The translations under genes and the position numbers were made by a program. A stretch of DNA of 64,000 nucleotides from Iris pallida (taxonomy: Eukaryota > Streptophyta > Magnoliopsida > Asparagales > Iridaceae), in NCBI GenBank assembly GCA_029216955.1, contig JANAVB010009598.1, positions 28,212,706 to 28,276,705 on the forward strand. Reading direction: 5' to 3'. Each line of letters starts with the position of its first letter. Position 1 is the first letter of the stretch. A model generated the notes under the pieces. It worked only from the letters and a program-made list of their open reading frames with translations, ran no database searches and was not told the DNA's origin. Below are positions 46,736 through 56,920 of this stretch, piece after piece.

Positions 46736-47898
46736 GAGCCCCCTTGCCTCCTTTAAAAAGGGCACCAACTTCTCTTCCCTCCTTCCAACTTGGACTCTTC
46801 CTACTACGCACCTTCGGGTGCTAAGTCAAAGAAGTCTAGGGCAGCACGGGCTCGTCGAGCTCAGTCAGCTGTCCCAACCTCTGACCATCAGAGCGCTCCG
46901 CTAACGGTTAAAGCGGGCCTCTGATGGAAAGTTGTAAACATGATACCTACGCACTCGTGTGTTCGGGATACCTGGGCCCACAAAACGAGTACAAAGGTTG
47001 ACCGAGATGTCCTTGACTTGCGAGATGGGATCCTTCACAAGCGCAAGGGAAGAAGGGGATTCTCTATGCCACTCGAATTCAACATGGAGCTTCATGCGGC
47101 TCAAAATCCAGAAAGCTTCATGCGGCCCAAAAGCAGCAGGGGGCCTTAGGCGGCCCAAAATCAACATGGAAGCCCATACGGCTCAGCCAGAAGGAGCCTC
47201 ATGCGGCTCAGAAACTCATACGGACCAAAAGTCTTCTGGCGCCTCATGCGGCTCGGATAAGCTCTATGCGGTTACGACTCCGGTCATGACGACTCTTCAT
47301 GCGGCTCGAGTATGAAGACTCTCATGCGACTTGAGTATGGAGACGCTCATACGGCTCGGTCGTGACGACTCTTCATGCGGCTCGGTCATGACGACGCTCA
47401 TGCGGCTCGAGTATGAAGACTCTCATACGGCTCGGTCATGACGACTCTCATACGGTTCGGGTATGGAGACTCTCATACGGTTCGGGCACGACGACTCTTA
47501 TGCGGTTTGAGTGTGATGACTTTCATGCGGCTCATAAGTACAACAGTTGGGACACGTGGCTGGACACGTGTCAAAAGCCGATCATATCTCAATAAATTCA
47601 GATCTACTGCAATCAAAGTAATCTCTAGATTAGGTCGAATCCCAATAATCATAACAAACAGTGGGGACACGTGGCAGAGAATGATTCATATTTATTCATT
47701 CAGATTTGCAAACGTTAACAAATCATCATGATGCAGATTTGTTGCAATCAGCATTAATTACTCATTGGATTCGGCACAATCTACATTAATGACCCAGATT
47801 CAACACATTCAGGATTAATGGCCCAGATTGATTAATAAAGAGGCCGTCAACTTTTGAGAGGGGGCAATCATTGCAAACCCTAATAATCCCCCCACTCT

Positions 47899-47906
47899 TA
47901 TAAATA
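47899..47906 (+). promoter_or_regulatory. TATA box of element E LTR, probable genomic promoter
   Basis: CTTATAAATAGC followed by a GAGAGA-rich leader; AATAAA at 48161-48166 would mark the R-region poly(A) signal. Confidence 0.6.
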
Positions 47907-48298
47907 GCAAGGTACCATTCTCTTGCGAGGGGAGACAGAGGAGAGATACAGATACACACAGAGATATACGGAGAGACAGACAGAGACGAGCAGAGAAAGA
48001 GAGAGTACCCCCCCTTCGGATCCAGAGAGAATAGAGAGAGCATTTCATCATCAACGCTAAGTACTTCTTCTACAGAGCCAAGGTTGCATCCGATCGTCCA
48101 AGGAGTAAGGCAGAGCTGCCGTCGCTTTTTCGAGCCTCTACCGTCACCCCCAGAATCTAAAATAAACAATTGTACTTAGATTGCTGTACCCAGGTTTTCG
48201 TCTCTAGGCTTTCTTTGTACAAACGAGTTTGTATTGTAAAGTAAAAGTCCAGTCCTCCGATAATTGTTCTGTTCTTTTATATTTTATGGCAAATACGA

Positions 48299-48316
48299 TG
48301 GCGACTCTGCTAGGGA
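48299..48316 (+). promoter_or_regulatory. Element E primer-binding site (tRNA-Arg type)
   Basis: TGGCGACTCTGCTAGGGA, three bases after the LTR. Same site as in element D. Confidence 0.75.
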
Positions 48317-48387
48317 CAAACTTCTCCACGGCTGAGGAGTTGGTAACGCAATCGGATGCAGCCAAACTTGGCTCCACGCAATAGAAG

Positions 48388-49182
48388 ATGGTCGTCCGCT
48401 TCGACCAACAGGCGTTTGAAGAAATGCTCTCTGAGGGAAGCGCTGGCCCGGTCCAGAAGCGAACCCACACAAAGAAAGCTCGCAGCGAGTGGAGGCCAAA
48501 ATTATTTGCTCCTCCCCAAGCTTTGGACGGAGTATTCTCTGCGACCCAAGACGGCGAAGGCGACTCTCATACGGCTCCACTTCAAGCCATAGAGAACTCT
48601 GCTGTCCCCAAGTCCGGCAGAGAAAAGCACTACGATGCTGGACTTGTAGGGACAAAGAGTGATTCTATGCACCCCAAGAAGAAATCGAACACTTATGTGG
48701 CCAAGTCTGCCAGCCGCATGCAGGATGATCATGCGGTTGAATCTGCCAGCCGCATGAAGAAGGTCTATGCGGCCACACCATCCAGCCGCATGAAGAAGAC
48801 TCATGCGGCCGAGACTCCCAGCCGCATGAAGAAAGCCTATGCGGCCACAACTGCCAGCCGCATGAAGGTTATTGATTCTAGCCGCATGACGCCTATTCCA
48901 CATGGCTCTGTCTTCGACCGCCTCTCCTATGGTCCTGATCTCTTGTGCTCTCAAGAAGATATGTCTGACTCTCTCCAGCATCACTTAGACTCTTCCTACT
49001 ATGTGCCCTTACGCACTAGAGCGAAGAAGTCTAGGGCAGCGCGAGCCTGGCAAGCTCGATCCGCTGATCCGATCTCTGACCATCAGAGCGTCCCGCATAC
49101 TGTTATGCAGGCCTCAGATGGAAAGTTGTACAGAACCACTCGAGTCCAGCCCCCGACGGCAAACGGACGGAGAGGTTCGTAA
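48388..49182 (+). pseudogene. Element E extra N-terminal gag region with SRMKK repeats
   Basis: An open frame of 264 codons in frame with the downstream gag-protease frame, ended by TAA at 49180-49182. It opens MVVRFDQQAFEEMLSEG, matching D. Residues about 110-170 are 12-14-residue tandem repeats of the type SRMKKxxAAxxP. Then come SVFDRLSY (also in D) and an Arg-rich segment (RAKKSRAARAWQARS). The repeats contain both ATGCGGC and GCCGCAT, giving inverted repeats in the RNA. Similar segments occur in E's LTR. I do not recognise a domain; DNA or RNA binding by the basic part is only a guess. Confidence 0.65.
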
Positions 49183-50178
49183 AAGTCTCCCAAAATCCAG
49201 GGAGTAAACATGGTCGATCCGGACCCATCTGACTTGCGTGAGGCCATCCTCCACAAACACAAGGAAAGAGAAGGTACCTCGGGGTGCAAAAAGTCCTCCC
49301 ACGGACGTCACTGCACCCAAATCATCGTCAACTGTTGTTGCAACAATGCAACAGCACGAGAAGACCGGCAGTCCGTCTTCTAAAGACTGCAACAAACATG
49401 TTCAGAAGATGAGGCACCTCCCGTCGTCTCCTGCAACTCTACTCAGAAAATCCCTGCCGATGGGAGAGGAAAGAAGACCAATGCTCCCAGCCCGAAGATT
49501 TTAACTACTATGACTAAGAGACTATCATCTAAACGGGTGCCCACCACCGGAGCTTTCCAAGGTACCCGTTCAAAGACGAAATCTGCTACAGTGGGAGATT
49601 CATCATCCACAACACTGGGGGTTGTTGGAACTGGGGGTAGCACTCCTCAGAACATCCACGATAATCCGATGTTCCAAGGAGATGAGCCAGAGGAAACAAC
49701 TCTTCCATCAGATACAGCAAGGGCCGACGTCCCCGAGGACGTCCACGATTCCCAAGACGAGGCGAACTCGGAAACTGGGGGTACTGTTCCTTCTGAATCC
49801 GAACCAGAGGAGAACATTCCCACATACCCCGATGACTTCTCACTACAGGGGTATGATTCGGAGGGCTCGTCCTCCACCGTTCCTTCTATCTCTCCTCATA
49901 TAAAGATGGTGTTCATAGCGGACAGCAACCAAGGTGGTTCCAGTGATCGCCAACGCATCGATACCCTAGAGGCCATACTGCATGCTTTGGTTAAGTCTGT
50001 GGACGAGATCAAAGCGGCCCTTCCAACTCTGCAAGGAGGGACGCCTGGCCAAACAAGTACGGGTCCCGCGATCAATGCGGACTCAAACTCAGCGGCACCG
50101 AATCCGGGCAACAATCTTTCTGAAGTAACGGCCCCTACCGCTGTAGATGAGGCTCGAAAAGCAAGAAGAGAGGTCTAG
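49183..50178 (+). pseudogene. gag: Element E gag N-terminal linker
   Basis: Continues the same overall frame after the TAA at 49180. A TAA near 49380 and a switch into another frame between about 49270 and 49400 suggest two small indels. From 49510 the frame is open for 222 codons: Ser/Thr-rich, then acidic (DVPEDVHDSQDEA), then a probable helix (TLEAILHALVKSVDEIKAAL). It stops at TAG 50176-50178. No enzymatic motif is seen. Confidence 0.6.
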
Positions 50179-51180
50179 AAGCTCCGAGCCATGTTTCATG
50201 CTCGAGAAAACTCTCAAGACCTCAGAATACGGTAACCGTACCCTGCTGCATGGAGGGATGTCCCCTTTTCGCCAAGATATAAGCCGTTCAACATCAACCC
50301 GTATGATGGCAAGACCTCCGCCAGTCGGTACATCACTTACTTCGAGGTCATCGCCGACCATCTGCCCCATGACGATGCCATCCTCACACGATTATAAATT
50401 GGGGCATTGGAAGGAGTCGCCTTCGACTGGTATCGTAACCTACCAGACAACTGCATCGACTCCTTCGCCGGCTTCAAGCGCATGTTCTTGGAGAGATTCT
50501 ACGAAGTAGGGCAGGACATCACAATGTCCTCCCTCATGGATGTCGTCCAAGGGGAGAAAGAGCTGACAAGGAAATATATCGAGCGGTTTTGCCAAACCGC
50601 AATAAAGTTACCGTCTGAAAATTCGGATTCCTCGATTGAAATTTGCCAAAAGAGATTGCTCCCAACAATCAGTCTCTGGATGGGCGAAAGTCAATTCAAG
50701 GACTGGAAGACGTTTATCATCAGTGCCACTAGCGCCGAAGAACGATTGAAGAAGGATCGCCAACTGGGATTGCACATTTCAGAGGGAGAAGACAAGAGCA
50801 GGCGTCCCAACGCCAACAACAACAATAGGGGTAGCTCCTCCAACAATCGGGACAACAAGGGCAAGCAAGCTATGGTGGCCGACAGAGCCCAGAAACCCAA
50901 GTCAAAGCCGACGGACAAGCAATGGCCACAAATGACCTACTCTTTTGAAGACGGCCACGTCAAGCCCATCTTGGACATGCTCATACAAGGAGACAGAATT
51001 CAACTCCCTCTACCAAGACGGGAACCTCGACCGGCAGAAATGGAGAACACAAAGTACTGCCATTACCACCGTTACGTCCACCATGCTACACACGACTGCT
51101 ACCAGCTAAAACGGTACATCCAAAATCTCATCGATTCGAACGCTCTGGCCATCGATTTCGAAGAGGTAACCGTGGCAGCC
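50179..51180 (+). pseudogene. gag: Element E gag capsid and zinc finger
   Basis: Same frame, with TAA near 50230 and TAA near 50395. The capsid (Retrotrans_gag) has FEVIADHLPHDDAILTRL, GVAFDWYRNLPDNCIDSFAG and MFLERFYEV. An Asn/Lys-rich linker follows at 50800-50880. The Tat-type zinc module YCHYHRYVHHATHDCYQLK is at about 51057-51115. Aligns with D's gag. The stops are single-base changes in otherwise conserved sequence. Confidence 0.85.
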
Positions 51181-51890
51181 AATATGGTGTCAGTACAATT
51201 TGGCAGCTTTCCTCCAACAGAAACTCAAGACGGTGTGGTCCCCATCCCTCTGGCGACAATGGAGATTGCTAATCTTCCACCTCCTCGGGATCAGGCTGCT
51301 GGTCTAGTGCCCCTCACCACATCACGAGGGGAGGTCATGTGGGTCCATCCAGACTTGGTATCTGAAGTGACTCAGTCCACACCATCTTCCATTCGTAAGA
51401 AGAAGAGTGGAAAAGTCAGATCATGCCGCATAATCTCGACAAATATCGAAGAAGTCACAGTCGTTGTCACTCGGTCTGGGGCACAATCCCAACCTGTGGC
51501 TGATAACTCGGCTGAGGATCATCAGCCCGCTACAACTGACGCGCCGGGACCTTCTCAGCCTTCGACGACCGACAAGCCTAGGCCCAAGGAGACTCGCTTT
51601 GATAAATCCCTCCGAAAAGAGGCACCTCAGGGGCTGGAGAGGCCCTACAACTTTGATATCTTGGCGCAATTGGCTAACACACCGGCCAAATTATCATTAT
51701 ACGAGCTTCTAAGACTCTCAAAGGATGTTCGTACGACTTTGAGCGATGCACTCCAAAATGCCGACGCGTACCTGGCTCAGGTCAACCTCACGGGAGAGAA
51801 CCCGCCTGCAGATTTCCAAGACAGCGCTTGCACGGGAGCGATGCCCAACATTGTCTTCACTCTACAGGATATGCTCATCAAAACCAACCT
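51181..51890 (+). pseudogene. gag: Element E gag-protease linker
   Basis: Open, in frame with gag and protease. Pro/Thr/Ser-rich, then LERPYNFDILAQLANTPAKL and LYELLRLSKDVRTTLSDAL, also present in D at the same position. Function unknown. Confidence 0.7.
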
Positions 51891-52491
51891 GCACGATCGC
51901 CCGTTATATTATACTGGATACATCGACGACGTAAAGGTGGATCAGATGCACATTGATCCTGGCTCTTCCTTAAGCATCATCCAAAAGGGTCTGTTATATC
52001 ATCTCCGTATTCCTATGCATCGCATGATACCAACAAGCACCGCCATCAGCGGTTTCAATTTGGGCAGGAGCTACCCGATTGGGAAGATTCGTTTGAAGTG
52101 CCAAATCGACGATCTCCATTCGGAAGTCACCTGTTACATCATAGATGCAGACACTTCCTACAACATCCTCTTAGGACGCCCTTGGATACATGATTATATG
52201 ATTGTGCCTTCTACCCTGCACCAGGGCTTCAAATATGTCGACAAATACGACTTCGTGAGGACAGAATTTGCCGACATCGATCCTTTCAAAGGGGTCGAGT
52301 CCTACTACTCAGACTCCTGCCTATACGAAAAGTCGAAGAGGCACCTTGGTGAAGGAGATGTGCAAGCTCGTACCGAGATAGCCACAGGATCAGAAGAACC
52401 TCTGACGATCCACCTCCAAGCTCGCAAACCTGGCAAGTCCGCACCCCTTACAGCCACTCTGCGTAAGGACGCGATCAGCCTTTCAGCATAA
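51891..52491 (+). pseudogene. pol: Element E aspartic protease
   Basis: Retropepsin-like fold with HIDPGSSLSII (catalytic Asp codon 51955-51957), a central ISGFNLGRSYPIGKIRLK and the C-terminal YNILLGRPWIHDYMIVPST. Asp-Pro-Gly replaces Asp-Thr/Ser-Gly, shared with D. The frame stays open from 50407 to the TAA at 52489-52491, so the domain itself is uninterrupted. It would cleave the Gag-Pol precursor. Confidence 0.82.
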
Positions 52492-53257
52492 GAAAAGCAA
52501 ATGATAATTCGGCTACCGAGGTCTGGCCAAGTGCCAAGACCCACAACGGAGCCATTGACAATTCGACTGCCAAGAGTCGGCCAGCCACAAATGGAGAAGC
52601 TCAATCCCTCCGACAAGCCAATGACGATACGCCTTCCCAGGAAGAATCGTCCCTTCAATACAAAGTCTGGGGCTTCTAGCGAGCCAACAACTCCCCGTCC
52701 AGTATCAGGTACCAAACTGGGGGTCGCTAGTCTGCCAACAACTCCACGTTCTGTCCCACCAGCTGAACCTCTGACGATCAAGCTGCCCAGGTCGTCCTCT
52801 TAGTCTTCATTTATTCAGGGGGTGGCCGAAGAGGAACCGGAGCTAGCCAAGCATGTGGCTGTCCACACCGATGTTCCCTCTGCAGATGATATAATCCCGC
52901 TAGAAAAGATACCTTACTTCATCAATAAAGGGCTATCTTTGAACTTCATCGAGCTTAATAAGCTTTGTACAATGTATGCTATGGAACACGGTATAGGCAC
53001 TCACCTACACACACAGGTGACAAATGTGTACACCGCAAACCAGCTTACTCCAGTGGAAGGTGCTTACCGCATAATCGAGGGAGGAGACCATCCAATCGTC
53101 TTCGGCCGGAAGGACGATCCGCAGCCCTTCACCATAGAAGAAGTCGATCTTGAATCAGATGCCGGGAGACTGCCTCTGTATCTTTATAGCCCTCAATCCA
53201 AATATCTCATGTAAAAAATAGGGGTATGATCTGGCAACTACATCAGGCTTGAACTAC
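52380..53257 (+). pseudogene. pol: Element E protease-RT spacer with EPLTIxL repeats
   Basis: In frame with protease, with stops at 52489-52491, 52801-52803 and about 53212-53214. Contains five copies of an EPLTIRLPR-like motif (EEPLTIHLQAR, QMIIRLPR, EPLTIRLPR, KPMTIRLPR, EPLTIKLPR). After 52822 a folded-looking segment precedes YSPQSKYLM and a G-patch-like GYDLATTSGLNYDTGR (about 53222-53270). That motif is readable only after a one-base shift at an A-run near 53215, which takes the reading into the pol frame. Same layout as D. Confidence 0.65.
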
Positions 53258-54037
53258 GACACTGGGCGATGATTACCTTTGAAGCCACCGGTCCCAGCTG
53301 GCAAACCACGGGACTACTATAACAAGACTCGATATGGGTTAGGGTATGTTACACCCACAACGACCCTCGAAAGTTCGGATGAGGAATGCGATTGGCATTC
53401 ACATTCAATCGGGTCACCAACTTCTGATTCGGACACCAGTATCGAAGACGTGTTCAGACAAGTCCTGTCAGTCAACATGGCATTCGCCGACGCTTATGAA
53501 GAAGATGAAGACATTCCTGAAATCCTCGAGTTAGAGCCGTGGGCCCAACAGTTGGATGCACAATGGGAAAAGCAGTTCGAACAAAGGGAACCTCCTACTG
53601 AAGATGAGGTCATACAAGTGGATCTCGGCAGCGAATCTTCTCCAAAACCAATCTTCGTCAGTAAAAGCCTAACAGACGAAGAGCGGGAGTTGCTACTGGA
53701 ACTTGTCAAAGAATACATTGATGTGTTCGCCTGGAGCTATGAAGACATGCCGGGGTTAAATCCTGATATTGCTCTTCACAAGCTCAACATTCGGCCAGAT
53801 GCAAAGCCAGTCAAGCAACAATAGCGACGCTTCTGCCCAGGCATCATGGATGCAATCGAAGCTGTAGTCAACAAACTAATAGCCAGTGGCTTCATTCATG
53901 AGAAACAACATCCTGACTAGGTCACCAACATAGTACCAGTCATCAAGAAGAATGGGAAGGTTCAAATCTGCATCGACTTTCGTAATCTGAACGAGACATG
54001 TCCCAAAGATGAATTCCCCCTCCCTATCACAGACATC
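53258..54037 (+). pseudogene. pol: Element E pre-RT region and RT N-terminus
   Basis: Pol frame open from about 53279. Acidic linker, then LEPWAQQLDAQWEKQFEQRE and FAWSYEDMPGLNP as in D. RT begins after TAG at 53822-53824 and has a further TAG at 53918-53920, before KVQICIDFRNLNETCPKDEF. The D copy has Gln at the first stop site. Confidence 0.8.
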
Positions 54038-54937
54038 ATGATTGACAACACCTGCGGCTTCGAATGTATGTCATTCATGGATGGCTTCTCGGGATACAAC
54101 CAAATCAAGATGTCTCTTGACGACGAAAAGCATACATCATTCCGAACACCAATTGGCACATACTGCTACACAGTCATGCCTTTCGGTTTGAAGAATACCG
54201 GCACCATATATCAAAGAGCCATGAGTATCATCTTCAGAGACCACTTATGCAAGACAGTGGAGTGCTATGTTGATGACATCGTCGTCAAGAGTCGCTGTAA
54301 GGGAGACCATCTGCAGGATCTGAGGACGGTATTCGACCTGATGCGAGCCCACAATTTGAAAATGAATCCTACAAAGTCCTTCCTGGGCATATCTAGTAGG
54401 AAGTTCTTGGGTTTCATCATCACCGCCCAGGGTATCCATGTAGACCCTGAGAAGACAAAGGCAATTATGGAGATGGGTCCCCCGAGAAATCTCCGCGAAC
54501 TCAGAGGTCTTCAAGGGAGGCTAGCTTACATCAGGAGGTTTATTTCTAACCTCTCTGGGCAATGTCGACCATTCACCCATCTCATGAAGAAAGACGTCTC
54601 ATTCGTATGGGACGAAGAATATCAGCGTGCCTTCGACAGCATCAAAGAATATTTACCGAATCCTCCAGTCCTGGTGGCCCCGGTCGCTGGAAAACTATTC
54701 CTGCTCTACGTACGCACAATGGAGCATTCTCTCAGCGCTCTACTAGCACAAAACAATGATACAGGCCATGAACAAGCCATATATTACCTCAGTCGAATGA
54801 TGATTGGGCCAAAGCATCGATATACCACTGTGGAGAAGGAATGCCTCGCCCTGGTGTTCGCCATTCAGAAGACGCGGCACTATGTCATGGGACAAACTAT
54901 ACAAGTGATCTCATGAGTCAACCCTCTCAGGGTCCTC
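54038..54937 (+). pseudogene. pol: Element E reverse transcriptase and gypsy-type RNase H
   Basis: Open for 292 codons up to TGA 54914-54916. RT has SFMDGFSGYNQIKM (catalytic Asp), MPFGLKNT and ECYVDDIVVKS (YVDD 54266-54277), then FLGFIITAQGI. The gypsy RNase H is short: HRYTTVEKECLALVFAI and VMGQTIQVIS. Its first acidic residue is not evident (LYVRTMEHS), which fits loss of activity in Tat elements that carry a second RNase H. The RT core looks complete. Confidence 0.9.
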
Positions 54938-55610
54938 ATGACTAAACCAGGGGCACTCAGCTTTCGCCTCGCTACATGGGCAATATTGCTATCCCCCTAT
55001 CATATGATCTTCGTCCCACAAAAGGCTGTTAAAGGTCAAGCCCTGGCAGACTTTTTGGCAGCCCACCCAAGCTCGGAGTCGTCCAGAATATATGAAAAAA
55101 TCCCAGATGAGGTCGTCGACTCGCATGCAACCTCCCACGATGATATATGGCGAATATTCTTCGACGGTGCTTCGAGAACTGGATCCAAGGGCAACATCGT
55201 TGTTAGAGTCGGGGTGGTGCTGGTTTCTCCTTCCGGATTGGTGATCAACCGCGCTTACTCTCTCACAGAGCCCTGTTCAAACAATGTGGCCGAGTACAAT
55301 GTTTTGGTTATTGGCGTCCAACTTGTAAGAGAGCTGGGGGTAGAATACCTTGAAGCATACGACGATTCACAGTTAATCGTCAATCAGATCCGGGGCTCAT
55401 ACGAAGTACGCCATGAAGACATGATCCCCTATCACCAAATAGCAATCGACGTCATCTCGTCGTTCGAGGGGTTCTTCATCGAATACGTGCCCAGACTCTG
55501 AAATATAGAAGCCGATGCCCTAGCTGGCTTTGCCGCTTCCCTAGCAGTTCCAAACTATGCTCGCCATTCAGTAGATGTAATAGGCCATAAACTGGTCTAT
55601 CCCAAGAACA
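54938..55610 (+). pseudogene. pol: Element E connection and second (archaeal-type) RNase H
   Basis: Same frame. The connection (LATWAILLSPYHMIFVPQ, GQALADFLAAHP) is followed by RNase H with FFDGAS (first Asp), NNVAEYN (Glu), YDDSQLIVNQI (Asp) and EADALA (last Asp). All four catalytic positions are present. A TGA at 55499-55501 lies just before the last motif. This domain probably supplies the RNase H activity in the Tat lineage. Confidence 0.87.
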
Positions 55611-56920
55611 ATGTGAAATTCGTGGCGAGTTATTCCGCCCAGACGATTGACGAAGTCCCAGACTGGAGACAACCATTCATTGACTTCGTAGTCTACGACA
55701 TCCTGCCCGAGAACCCAAAGGAAGCCACTTCCATCAGAGGGCGTTCTCTCAGATTCTTCTACGATACAGAGACGAAGATGTTGTATCGCCGATCCTACGA
55801 CAGATTATTGCTTCGGTGTCTGTCAAACGTGAAAGCCAAAGAAGCCGTACGCGAAGCTCACGACGGTGTCTGCGGGGCCCATCAGCCTGGCCCTAAATTG
55901 TAAGACTGTCTTCGCCGAATGGGCTACTACTGGCCCACGATGGTAGCAGATGCGATAGACTATGCTAGAAAGTACAAAGCTTGCCAAGTTCACACGGACT
56001 TCATCCACCAACCATCCGAATTTCTACACCCGACAGTAGCGTCCTGGCCATTCGAAGCATGGGGAATGGATATCATCGGTCCAATTACTCCACCTTCCTC
56101 CCGAGGATATCGCTTCATACTCGCAATCATATATTACTTCTCCAAATGGACGGAAGCTATCCCGCTTGCAGAAGTAAAAACTTTAAACGTGATCAGCTTT
56201 CTCAAGCATCACGTCATCTACCGCTTTGGACTGCCCCGAAGGATCATCCACGATAATGGTCCGCAGTTTAAGAGCCACGACTTCTATTGGTTCTGCGACA
56301 AGCACCGCATCCAGAATATTGCTTCGACGCCATATAATCCAACAACAAATGGGTTGGCAGAAGCATTCAACAAAATCGTCATCAAATTACTCAAGAAGTT
56401 CGTGTCGTCCAACAAACGCGACTGGAACGAGAAGCTTGGTGAATGCCTATGGGCGTACCGTACTACAGTCCGAACGGCCACAGGGAACACACTATTCTTC
56501 CTGGTGTACGGAAGTGAGGCAGTTCTCCCATTGGAGACTCAAATACCCTCGCTCCGTGTCGCTTTCACTTATCAATTGACGACGGACGATAACTACCGTC
56601 GCCGGCTATAAGAGTTAGAGGCCTTAGATGAAAAGCGCCTCCTGGCTCATCAACGGATCGAACTATACCAAGCACGCATCTCTGGAGCCTTCAACAAGAA
56701 GGTTAAAATCAGAATATTCCAAGTGGGCGATCTCGTTCTAGCAGTCCGCAGGCCGATGGTCATGACTCACAAGACCGCCAGAAAGTTACAGCCAAAATGG
56801 GAAGGTCCATTTATTATTGAGGCTGTTTTCTCCAACGATGCTTACCGCCTCGCAAAACAAAATGGAGACTTGCTCATGTTGCCCGTCAATGGCAAGTTTC
56901 TAAAAAAATATTATGTCTAA
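55611..56920 (+). pseudogene. pol: Element E integrase
   Basis: Pol frame to TAA 56918-56920, with TAA at 55901-55903 and 56609-56611. Zinc domain EAHDGVCGAHQPGPKL ... KYKACQVH: the first Cys of the usual CxxC is Tyr. Catalytic D-D-E: GMDIIGPI, HDNGPQFKS, NPTTNGLAEAFNK, all present. The C-terminal domain (56612-56920) is basic and ends NGKFLKKYYV; no chromodomain is visible. Both stops correspond to Gln in D (CAA to TAA). Confidence 0.88.

Larger units (their letters stand above)
46657..48295 (+). repeat. Element E 5' LTR (1,639 bp)
   Basis: Begins TGTAGAAGC and ends GGCAAATA. It holds an snRNA-type upstream element and TATA box near its start, a segment resembling E's own coding DNA (46797-47070), an array of about 17 CATGCGGCT-like units (47088-47536), a second TATA box at 47899-47906 and AATAAA at 48161. 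The 47.9-kb TATA is the likely promoter for genomic RNA because a purine-rich leader and the poly(A) signal follow. Confidence 0.93.

Noticed and set aside
47080..47540. Regularly spaced CATGCGGCT repeats suggesting a CRISPR-like array
   Set aside because: Units are short and variable, spacers are similar to each other, and the array is inside a eukaryotic LTR; it is a minisatellite.
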